The translations under genes and the position numbers were made by a program. The notes below the pieces were generated by a model. It worked only from the letters and a program-made list of their open reading frames with translations, did not search any database and was not told the DNA's origin. Positions 49,701 through 55,421 of a stretch of DNA of 55,421 nt are shown piece by piece. Numbering within the stretch: position 1 is the stretch's first letter; each line of letters begins with the position of its first letter. Source of the DNA: GCA-003244245 sp036494005 (GTDB taxonomy: Bacteria > Actinomycetota > Actinomycetes > Mycobacteriales > Pseudonocardiaceae); NCBI GenBank assembly GCA_036494005.1, contig DASXOV010000194.1:1-55421 (forward strand), in the 5' to 3' direction.

Positions 49701-50933
49701 ATGACCACGACGGCCGGCGGTCGGCGGCACGGCATGGAGCTGTTTGCCGCGACCGCGCCGGGCGCACGGCACGCCGCCTATGCAGGGCTGGCCGCCAGCG
49801 GGCCGGTGCACCGCATCACGCTGCCGAGCGGCACGCCGGCCTGGCTGGTCACCGGTCACGACGAGGTCCGCCAGGCGCTCACCGACCCGCGACTGGTCAA
49901 GGCGCCGGGACTGCCCACCCCGGCTGGCGGCGAGCTGGCCCCGGACATCGAGGCGGCGATGAACAGCGACCTGCTCCACCTCGACCCGCCCGATCACACT
50001 CGCCTGCGCCGGCTGGTCTCCGCGGCGTTCACTCGCCACCGCATCGAGCAGCTGGCTCCACGCGTCCAGCAGATCGCCGACCAGCTACTCGACGCGACTG
50101 ACGACGACGCCGAGATCGACCTGATCGCGGCGTTCGCCTACCCGCTGCCGATCACCGTCATCTGCGAGCTGCTCGGAGTGCCGACCGACCGGCAAGCCGA
50201 GTTCCGTAGCTGGTCCTCCACCATTGTGGCCGGCTCGCTGTCCACCCCCGAGGCGTGGATCGCCGCGGCCACCGCCATGATCGGCTACATTCGGGAGCTG
50301 CTCGCCGCCAAACGCGCCGACCCGGCCGACGACCTGCTGTCCGCATTGGTCGCCGTCCGGGACGGGACGGACCACTTGTCGGAGGACGAGCTCACCTCGA
50401 TGGTCTTCCTGCTGCTCGTCGCCGGCCACGAGACCACCGTGAACCTGATCGGCAATGGGATTCACGCTCTGCTCACCCACCCTGAGCAGCTCGCGCTGCT
50501 GCGCGCGGAGCCGCAGCGGCTCGACGCGGCGGTCGAGGAGCTGTTGCGCTTCGACGGGCCGCTGCAGCTCGCGACGTTCCGGTGGACCACCGAGCCGGTC
50601 GAGATCGGCGGGACGCAGCTCGCCGCGGGCGAGATGGTGATCCCCGGGCTACTGGCAGCGAACCGGGACCCGTTCCGGATCCCGCCCGAGGTGCTCGACC
50701 TGACCCGGACCGACAACCCGCACCTGACCTTCGGGTACGGCATCCACCACTGCCTCGGTGCGCCGTTGGCCCGGCTAGAGGGCCGAATCGCCCTGGGCGG
50801 CCTGCTGGCCCGGTTCCCGGACCTACGGCTGGCCGTGCCACCCGAAGAGCTGACCTGGCGAGCCGGCGTACTCATGCACGGCCTGGCCGCGCTGCCCGTC
50901 ACACTGCATTCCGCAGGGATGGAACCCGCATGA
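49701..50933 (+). CDS. cytochrome P450
   Basis: A 410-residue soluble P450 mono-oxygenase, similar in outline to actinobacterial CYP107-type enzymes. Motifs: the I-helix oxygen-activating LLLVAGHETTVNL (near residue 240), the K-helix EELLR (E-x-x-R, near 285), and the heme-cysteine loop FGYGIHHCLGAPLARLE (near 350). LLHLDPPDHTRLRRLVS is the usual C-helix heme-propionate region. The ATG at 49701 lies seven bases after a TACAAC box; MELFAATAP (49734) is an alternative start. Its stop overlaps an ester-cyclase remnant (ATGA). The substrate is unknown; tailoring in secondary metabolism is likely. Confidence 0.93.
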   Translation: MTTTAGGRRHGMELFAATAPGARHAAYAGLAASGPVHRITLPSGTPAWLVTGHDEVRQALTDPRLVKAPGLPTPAGGELAPDIEAAMNSDLLHLDPPDHTRLRRLVSAAFTRHRIEQLAPRVQQIADQLLDATDDDAEIDLIAAFAYPLPITVICELLGVPTDRQAEFRSWSSTIVAGSLSTPEAWIAAATAMIGYIRELLAAKRADPADDLLSALVAVRDGTDHLSEDELTSMVFLLLVAGHETTVNLIGNGIHALLTHPEQLALLRAEPQRLDAAVEELLRFDGPLQLATFRWTTEPVEIGGTQLAAGEMVIPGLLAANRDPFRIPPEVLDLTRTDNPHLTFGYGIHHCLGAPLARLEGRIALGGLLARFPDLRLAVPPEELTWRAGVLMHGLAALPVTLHSAGMEPA

Positions 50934-51120
50934 TCTGGCACAGCACCCCACTCGACAGCAAGGTAGTCTGCACATCCGCGACGAAGATCATGGCCGACTG
51001 GTCGCTCGCCGACTTCGAGGCCGTGGTGCACCCGGACGCGCGGAACCGGGGAGACGTGGACGAGCCTCCGGCCAGCCGCGGCCGGGGGCCCGCCGCCTTC
51101 TACGCCACCGCATCTACTGG
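50930..51120 (+). pseudogene. SnoaL-like ester cyclase remnant
   Basis: The frame begins at an ATG overlapping the P450 stop and contains MADWSLADFEAVVHPDA, then EPPASRGRGPAAFYATA. These resemble the N-terminus of SnoaL/ester-cyclase-like NTF2 proteins. The family match ends after about 60 residues and the rest of the domain is missing. ATGA overlap with the P450 gene suggests the pair was once co-expressed. Confidence 0.55.
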
Positions 51121-51310
51121 CCACCCGCTGTGCTCGTCGGGTCGCCGTACGATGATCACCACGGTCAGGCGGCCCGGACGCCGGAGTCGGTAACCGCACC
51201 TGTTTCGAGGTCGCCTCAGCGCAGACCTTCTCCGGCACCGGCTACGACCTGGTGGCCACCTTCGACTGCCTGCACGACATGTGCGACCCCGCTCGGCCTG
51301 CAGAGCCTCC
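51120..51310 (+). pseudogene. SAM-dependent methyltransferase remnant
   Basis: Pieces in two frames give VGSPYDDHHGQAAR, then DAGVGNRTCFEVASAQTF and GYDLVATFDCLHDMCDP. They match the central part of a class I methyltransferase in which the SAM-site loop is followed by a DLV-x-x-FDCLHDMGDP motif. The N-terminal SAM glycine loop and the C-terminal half are gone. The stretch 51311-51441 shows no further gene. Confidence 0.6.
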
Positions 51311-51441
51311 CCGGCCTGTCGGGCGGCCAGCGTGGCGACCCGCAGCGCGCCCGAGACGTCCGAGATCCTCGATGCCGACCGGGCGGTCTCCGCGTCACCC
51401 AGACGACGCGAATCGTGAACGATGCGCACTCGGAGTGGAGG

Positions 51442-51681
51442 TCAGGGAGTGAGGGTGGTGAGGAAGGCGTGCCAGGTGGAGGCGGGGACAGACAGGACGG
51501 GTCCGTCGCGGTCCTTGGAGTCGCGCACCTGCACGCCCGTCGGCGTGGGGGTGACCTCGACGCAATCCCCGCCGTTGGAGCTGTAGCTGCTGGTGTGCCA
51601 GCCGACCTCGACGCAGGTGCCGCCGTTGGAGCTGTAGCTGCTGGTGTGCCAGACGATGCCGTCCGGCTCGGGCGCGGTCAT
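51442..51681 (-). CDS. DUF397 protein with duplicated core
   Basis: A 79-residue protein of the DUF397 family, small partners of XRE/DUF5753 regulators in actinobacteria. The core WHTSSYSSNGGxCVEV occurs twice in a row (residues about 10-25 and 27-42), then VQVRDSKDRDGPVLSVP and WHAFL follow. The start ATG shares one base with the stop of the regulator gene (TGATG), so the two are translated together. The normal family has a single core. Confidence 0.88.
   Translation of the reverse strand: MTAPEPDGIVWHTSSYSSNGGTCVEVGWHTSSYSSNGGDCVEVTPTPTGVQVRDSKDRDGPVLSVPASTWHAFLTTLTP
51553..51654 (+). repeat. 51-bp in-frame tandem duplication in the DUF397 gene
   Basis: Two 51-base units (51553-51603 and 51604-51654) differ at only a few positions near the first third. 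A 32-base stretch is identical in both (51570-51601 and 51621-51652). The unit is 17 codons, so the frame is kept. Confidence 0.85.
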
Positions 51682-52544
51682 CAGGGTCCCTCTCGATCCG
51701 CGTAGAGCTGTGTTGCCAGCTGGGCAATCAACTGGTCCGATTCTGCCTCGCCCAGCGCGGTCCGGGCCAGCGCGTTCAGGATGCTGTGGTAGGCGGCGAT
51801 CTCCTCCGGGTGTTCCAGGAACAGGCACGAGGTCTCGCTGTCCAGATAGGCCACCGGCTTGAACTCGGCGAACTCCATGAGCTGGAACGACCCGCCGGTC
51901 GCGGCGTGCGCACCGAGCGCGGCGGGCACTACCCGCAGCGTGACGTGCCGGCGCCGGGCCATCTGCCGCAGATGGTGCAACTGCTCGGCCATCACCGCCG
52001 GCCCGTCGACCGGCAGCCGCAGCACGAACTCGTGCAGGTAGAAGGTGAACGTCACCGGCTGGTGCCGGCTGAACAGGTTCTGGCGGGCCAACCGGGCGGC
52101 CACCCGGCCGTCGATCTCGGCGGCCGGCACCCGGCCGGCCTCGGTGAGCAGCGCGCGGGCGTAGTCGCCGGTCTGCAGCAGTCCGGGCACCAGCGTCGAC
52201 TCGAACGCGCCGATCGTGGCCGCCTTGTCCTCATGGTCGATCAGCGTGATGACCTGCTGGGGCAGCCGGGTGCCGTGCTGCTGCAGCCAGCCCGGAACGT
52301 GCTGGTCCTCGCACAGCGCGAGCAGCCGGTCGCGCTCGGCACCGGTGACCCGGCACACCGCGAGGAACTCCGCGACCTGGATCGCGGTGACGCTGCGCTT
52401 GCCGGACAGCAGCCGCGACACCCAGCTCGGGGACCAGCCGAGCTGGTGCGCGGCCTGCTTGCCGGTCAGCCTGGCTCGTTCCATCGCCCGGCGCAGCCCC
52501 TCGCCGAGTTCCCGGCTGCGGACCGTGGCCTCTCGTGCACCCAT
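51681..52544 (-). CDS. XRE-family regulator with DUF5753 domain
   Basis: A 287-residue protein. The Cro/CI-type helix-turn-helix is at residues about 12-66 (RLTGKQAAHQLGWSPSWVSRLL). The C-terminal DUF5753 domain (about 100-280) shows STLVPGLLQTGDYARALL, RVAARLARQNLF and HVTLRVVPAALGAHA. Pairs of this regulator with a small DUF397 protein are very numerous in Streptomyces and relatives, where some affect development and antibiotic production (BldB/WhiJ-like systems). ATG start; TGATG overlap with the DUF397 gene. Confidence 0.93.
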   Translation of the reverse strand: MGAREATVRSRELGEGLRRAMERARLTGKQAAHQLGWSPSWVSRLLSGKRSVTAIQVAEFLAVCRVTGAERDRLLALCEDQHVPGWLQQHGTRLPQQVITLIDHEDKAATIGAFESTLVPGLLQTGDYARALLTEAGRVPAAEIDGRVAARLARQNLFSRHQPVTFTFYLHEFVLRLPVDGPAVMAEQLHHLRQMARRRHVTLRVVPAALGAHAATGGSFQLMEFAEFKPVAYLDSETSCLFLEHPEEIAAYHSILNALARTALGEAESDQLIAQLATQLYADREGP

Positions 52545-52597
52545 GATGACCTCCCGGCGGTGACCCTAAGCTCACCGGTGGCCCCATTTCAATCATC

Positions 52598-52611
52598 TTG
52601 TGTCATCACAA
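52598..52611. promoter_or_regulatory. candidate operator of the XRE regulator
   Basis: TTGTG-TCAT-CACAA is a palindrome in the AT-richer gap between the divergent regulator (start 52544) and the interrupted small gene (start 52707). Position and symmetry suit autoregulation by a dimeric XRE protein. No experimental consensus is known to me. Confidence 0.3.
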
Positions 52612-52908
52612 TGGCCCTGTGTGTCCAGCGGGCAATATTTTGTCGCTCGTGCATCGCTGGCATGATGACGCGCAGGGTGAGAATGGGAAGCGCTTACCAT
52701 CGTCGAGTGAGTGACGACAGGGGAGGTGCCGCGATCGGTGCGGAGGTGCTGATCCGAGCGCCCGACCGGCTGGCCCTGGTCGCCCTGTTCTCCGGGTACC
52801 TGGAGGACGGGCCACGCTACGACCCCAAGACCTACGCCGCTGCGGCCGCCCGGCTCGGCGGGCCGCAGCCCACCGTGCTGCGGCGCATCGAGCACCTGCG
52901 GACCCGGC

Positions 52909-54204
52909 TAGTGCGCCGACTGCATACGTTGGCCGGGTTCGCTGTGATGTGCCGCTCTGGTGGTCCGGATGGGAGATGCCTGCGGGGTGGGGGGTGGTTG
53001 ACCCGTTCTTTGTGGTGACCGGGGTACTCCGGTCACCGGAGAGGAGGACCGATGGCAGAACGGGTCCGGGCACGGCGGTTGGCTGATGAGGAAGGGCGCC
53101 GGTTGCTGCGGATCGTGCGCCGGGGTGCGCACGGCTCGATCCGGATGCGCCGCGCGTTGATCATCATGGCCTCGGCCAGTGGTACTTCGGTGCCCTCGAT
53201 CGCCCGGCTGGTGGCGGCCCATGAGGACACCGTGCGGGAGGTGATCCATACCTTCAACCGGGTCGGGCTGGGGGCCCTGGACCCTCACTGGGCGGGAGGC
53301 CGCCCCCGCCGGATCACCAGCGAGGATGAGCAGGTCATCATTGAGACGACCCGGGCACGCCCGAAGAAGCTGGGGTGCCCGTTCACGCACTGGAGCCTGC
53401 GCAAGCTGGCCGATTATCTGAGTACCAACCCGCACCGGCGGGTTCAGATCGGCCGCGAACGGCTGCGGGAGATCCTGCACGCTCACCGGATCACGTTTCA
53501 GCGCACCCGGACCTGGAAGGAGTCCACCGACCCGGACAAAGACGCCAAAATCGACCGCATCGAGGAGGTCACCCGCCGGTTCCCGGATCGGTGTTTTGGC
53601 TTCGACCAGTTCGGGCCGCTGTCGATCCGGCCCTGTCACGGCACCTGCTGGGCACCGGCGACCCGGCCGCAGCGGCTACCCGCCACGTACCACCGCACCC
53701 ACGGGATCCGCTACTTCCACGGCTGCTACAGCGTCGGCGATGATCAGTTGTGGGGGGTGACCCGGCTGCGCAAAGGAGCCGATCACACCCTGGCCGCGCT
53801 GCGCTCGATCCGGGCCGCCCGACCCGACGACGGCCCCATCTACGTGATCTTGGACAACCTCTCGGCGAACACCACGAAGACAATCCGTGCTTGGGCATAC
53901 CGGCACAAGGTCAAGTTGTGCCTGACCCCGACCAACGCGTCCTGGGCCAACCCGATCGAGGCGCAGTTCGGGGCGCTGCGCAGCTTCGTGCTCGGCAACT
54001 CCGACCACCCCCACCACACCACGCTCGCCCGCCACCTGCAGGCCTACCTGCGCTGGCGCAACACCCACACCCGCCACCCCGACATCCTCGCCGCCCAACG
54101 CCGCGAACGCGCCCACGTCCGGTCTGAACGACACCAACGCTGGGGCCACCCCACACCCCAAGCCGCCTGAACCAACCCGGCGAACGTACGCGGTCACCGC
54201 ACTA
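52909..54204 (+). mobile_element. complete IS630-family insertion sequence
   Basis: The element is bounded by TA dinucleotides (52909-52910 and 54203-54204), the target duplication of the IS630/Tc1 group. The 34-base terminal inverted repeats share 28 positions, starting at CTAGTGCG. One transposase gene fills it. It lies within a coding frame whose two halves match across the insertion, so the boundary is well defined. Confidence 0.88.
53052..54170 (+). CDS. IS630-family transposase
   Basis: A 372-residue DDE transposase in one uninterrupted frame. The N-terminal helix-turn-helix is in ASASGTSVPSIARLVAAHED. The catalytic acids are Asp in CFGFDQFGPLSI, Asp in IYVILDNLSANTT and Glu in WANPIEAQFGAL, in the usual D...D-x34-E order of IS630 elements without a programmed frameshift. 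GAGAGGAGG precedes the ATG. With intact ends and an intact enzyme it may still be mobile. Confidence 0.93.
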   Translation: MAERVRARRLADEEGRRLLRIVRRGAHGSIRMRRALIIMASASGTSVPSIARLVAAHEDTVREVIHTFNRVGLGALDPHWAGGRPRRITSEDEQVIIETTRARPKKLGCPFTHWSLRKLADYLSTNPHRRVQIGRERLREILHAHRITFQRTRTWKESTDPDKDAKIDRIEEVTRRFPDRCFGFDQFGPLSIRPCHGTCWAPATRPQRLPATYHRTHGIRYFHGCYSVGDDQLWGVTRLRKGADHTLAALRSIRAARPDDGPIYVILDNLSANTTKTIRAWAYRHKVKLCLTPTNASWANPIEAQFGALRSFVLGNSDHPHHTTLARHLQAYLRWRNTHTRHPDILAAQRRERAHVRSERHQRWGHPTPQAA

Positions 54205-54327
54205 GACAAGGCCGGCGTGCCCAACATGATGGGGCTGGAATGCCTTGACGAACCTTGCCGAGTACGTCCTGACCACCAGCATCATCACCAAGGACGACCT
54301 GCACCTGATCCGCTGACCCTGTGGACA

Positions 54328-54387
54328 ACCCGTGAGTGGCGATGCGAGCTATAGCTCGTGTCATAGCTCGCATCGCCACTCACGGGT
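54328..54387. repeat. perfect 25-bp inverted repeat, 10-base loop
   Basis: Arms 54328-54352 (beginning ACCCGTGAGTGGCGATGCGA) and 54363-54387 are exact complements, enclosing AGCTCGTGTC. It lies 11 bases after the stop of the IS-disrupted gene. It may be a bidirectional terminator, a dispersed palindromic repeat or the remains of a miniature mobile element. The segment 54388-54550 carries no recognisable gene. Confidence 0.85.
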
Positions 54388-54557
54388 CGGCTGGCGCTCG
54401 ACGCGGAGTCCACCGACGATGGGCTCACCGAGACCGACGACCCGCTGCTTGGCGTAACCCCGGTCGACGCGACGACGCTGCGTCGTCACCTGCAGTGCTG
54501 GTGTGGCTTGATGACGTCGTCGGGTAGAACCTGAAGTCGACAGCTCCGCGATTATTA

Positions 54558-54577
54558 GTCATACTTCTGACTATGAC
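54558..54577 (+). promoter_or_regulatory. operator/promoter of the Phd-RelE operon
   Basis: GTCATA-N8-TATGAC overlaps the start codon (54573-54575). A -10-like CATACT (54560-54565) ends seven bases before the ATG, so the mRNA should be leaderless. The symmetry suits autorepression by the Phd/YefM antitoxin. Confidence 0.5.
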
Positions 54578-54857
54578 AACGATGCCGCTCGCCGATGTCA
54601 AGGCGCGTCTCTCTGAGCTGGTGGGGAGGGTCCAGGCCCATCACGAACGAGTCACGGTGACGGTGCACGGCCGACCGTCTGCCGTGTTGATCGCGGTAGC
54701 GGATCTGGAGGCGTTGCAGGAGACACTGTCGGTCCTGTCCGATCCGGACACTCTGCGGCGCTTGGTTGAGTCCGACGCCGAGCTGGCGCGAGGCGAAGTG
54801 GTGGGCGCCGAGGAACTGGCAGAATCAATGGCGGTTAGACGCCGATATTCGGCGTGA
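54573..54857 (+). CDS. Phd/YefM-type antitoxin
   Basis: A 94-residue protein with the family start MPLADVKARLSELVGRVQ, then VTVTVHGRPSAVLIAVADLEAL, the dimerising DNA-binding fold. The C-terminal tail (LARGEVVGAEELAESMA) binds the toxin. Its stop overlaps the toxin start by GTGA. It looks intact. Confidence 0.92.
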   Translation: MTTMPLADVKARLSELVGRVQAHHERVTVTVHGRPSAVLIAVADLEALQETLSVLSDPDTLRRLVESDAELARGEVVGAEELAESMAVRRRYSA

Positions 54858-55141
54858 ATGACGAATCGGCAGAGCGCTTCTCACTGCGCGTCACCCCCTC
54901 TGTCCGTCGAGTGCTCGCTGAGCGGCTTCCCGAAGCGGTTGCATTCGCCGCGTTCGAGTTTATCAACGGACCATTGCTGGACAATCCGCATCGTGTCGGC
55001 AGGCGTCTGTTGCCGCCGCTGGACGATCGGCACAGTGCCCGCCGGGGCAGCTACCGGATCATCTACCGGATCGACGACAAAGCAAGGACGGTCACGGTCG
55101 TAGACGTCGATCATCGAAGAGATGTCTACCGGCCGCACTGA
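54854..55141 (+). CDS. RelE/ParE-superfamily toxin
   Basis: A 95-residue protein of the RelE fold: FSLRVTPSVRRVLAERLPEA, DNPHRVGRRLLPPLDDRHSA, RRGSYRIIYRIDDKARTVTV and VDVDHRRDVYRPH. The C-terminal Arg/His/Tyr set is the usual catalytic region of ribosome-dependent mRNA interferases. Coupled to the Phd-type antitoxin. Intact. Confidence 0.92.
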   Translation: MNDESAERFSLRVTPSVRRVLAERLPEAVAFAAFEFINGPLLDNPHRVGRRLLPPLDDRHSARRGSYRIIYRIDDKARTVTVVDVDHRRDVYRPH

Positions 55142-55164
55142 GCCAGTGAATCGGCAAGGCGGGG

Positions 55165-55270
55165 TCAGATTGCGATGTGGACGTGGTCGGTATGGCCCGG
55201 CACGGTGCCGGGCGGGATCGGGCGGCCGTTGTCGATGTTGCGGGCTTTCGGGCCGTTCCAGAACAGTTCG
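55165..55270 (-). pseudogene. C-terminal remnant of a secreted peptidase-like protein
   Basis: On the minus strand a frame reads NGPKARNIDNGRPPGTVPG and HTDHVHIAI before a stop. The HTDHVHIAI end resembles the final metal-binding strand of M15/M23-like cell wall peptidase domains. Nothing upstream of it on this strand belongs to the family, because mce follows directly. It is a short leftover of an older gene. Confidence 0.35.
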
Positions 55271-55279
55271 CTGTCATGA

Positions 55280-55421
55280 TCACTGCGATGCGGGTTCCAC
55301 CAGTTCGATCAGCACACCGCCGGCGTCCTTGGGGTGGATGAAGTTGATCCTGGAGTCGGCGGTGCCTCGGCGGGGGGTGTCGTAGAGCAGCCGGACGCCG
55401 GACGCGCGCAGTGCCGCCGTG
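55280..55421 (-). CDS. mce: methylmalonyl-CoA epimerase, 3' end
   Basis: The last 46 residues are visible, reading GVRLLYDTPRRGTADSRINF, IHPKDAGGVLIELVEP. This is the C-terminal VOC-fold strand set of methylmalonyl-CoA epimerase, including the metal-binding glutamate in LIELVEP. The enzyme interconverts the (2R) and (2S) forms of methylmalonyl-CoA and related ethylmalonyl-CoA. The 5' part lies beyond the window. It serves the same pathway as ecm and ccr. Confidence 0.9.
   Translation of the reverse strand, partial: TAALRASGVRLLYDTPRRGTADSRINFIHPKDAGGVLIELVEPASQ

Larger units (their letters stand above)
52707..54316 (+). pseudogene. small HTH gene interrupted by an IS630 element
   Basis: Removing the element at 52911-54204 joins RRIEHLRTRL to DKAGVPNMMG. 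The restored product of about 104 residues reads RAPDRLALVALFSGYLEDGP, YDPKTYAAAAARLGG, PTVLRRIEHLRTRLDKAGVP, then, after one extra base near 54232, NALTNLAEYVLTTSIITKDDLHLI. The pattern is a sigma-like or FHA-protein-associated helix-turn-helix. The gene is split by the insertion and also frameshifted, so it is dead. Confidence 0.75.

Noticed and set aside
51786..53018. A 410-codon plus-strand frame from the DUF5753 gene into the IS left end
   Set aside because: Only its last 200 bases before 52910 are real coding sequence (the interrupted HTH gene from 52707); the rest is antisense to the XRE regulator.

Overview
The window is high-GC actinobacterial DNA. Many starts are GTG, adjacent genes often overlap as GTGA or ATGA, and several predicted -10 boxes (TAnnnT) sit 6-8 bases before a start codon. 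Gene content and order point to the order Pseudonocardiales or Mycobacteriales; the genus cannot be read from the sequence alone. As I recall the Mycobacterium tuberculosis map, the backbone follows Rv1292-Rv1322A: tRNA-Arg, argS (here only a stub), lysA, hom, thrC, thrB, rho, rpmE, prfA, prmC, tsaC, wecA, the atp operon, a DUF2550 gene, a PduO-type adenosyltransferase, murA, nucS and mce.

Region 1 (1-17.4 kb) is conserved housekeeping DNA. It holds a tRNA-Arg, a DUF6069-like membrane protein, an overlapping DUF3105/DUF305 pair, the lysine/threonine operon with a 48-codon ArgS-like leader ORF, rho with an extended low-complexity region, a SipW-type signal peptidase, L31, release factor 1 with its methyltransferase, a secreted SGNH hydrolase, the tRNA t6A synthase TsaC, GlyA and the lipid-linked GlcNAc-1-P transferase WecA. 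Region 2 (17.5-28.4 kb) is the complete F1Fo ATP synthase operon, then DUF2550, the cobalamin adenosyltransferase and an Asp-type (fosfomycin-insensitive class) MurA.

Region 3 (28.5-45 kb) has a carbon-metabolism theme. It contains an ethylmalonyl-CoA mutase, a double-domain 3-hydroxyacyl-CoA dehydrogenase, an aldehyde dehydrogenase and crotonyl-CoA carboxylase/reductase. With the adenosyltransferase and the methylmalonyl-CoA epimerase at the right edge, these suggest an ethylmalonyl-CoA route that assimilates C2 units or supplies branched extender units. The genes are separated by debris: a decayed ectoine uptake (ehu) operon beside an intact MHS-family transporter, a PLP-decarboxylase remnant, and a regulator reduced to its UTRA domain.

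Region 4 (45-55.2 kb) is accessory DNA. It holds an SPW membrane protein, a TetR regulator, three toxin-antitoxin loci (VapBC intact, MazEF-like with a broken toxin, Phd/RelE intact), an orphan protein with the N-terminal signature of contractile-injection-system-associated proteins, a cytochrome P450 followed by remnants of an ester cyclase and a methyltransferase, a DUF5753/DUF397 pair, and an intact IS630-family element inside a small helix-turn-helix gene. A perfect 25-bp inverted repeat follows. The backbone resumes with the 3' end of mce.

In outline, the conserved block has kept its order while roughly 20 kb between nucS and mce became a site of insertion, gene decay and toxin-antitoxin accumulation. 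The best candidate for something under-described is the injection-system-like orphan at 47.1-48.4 kb.
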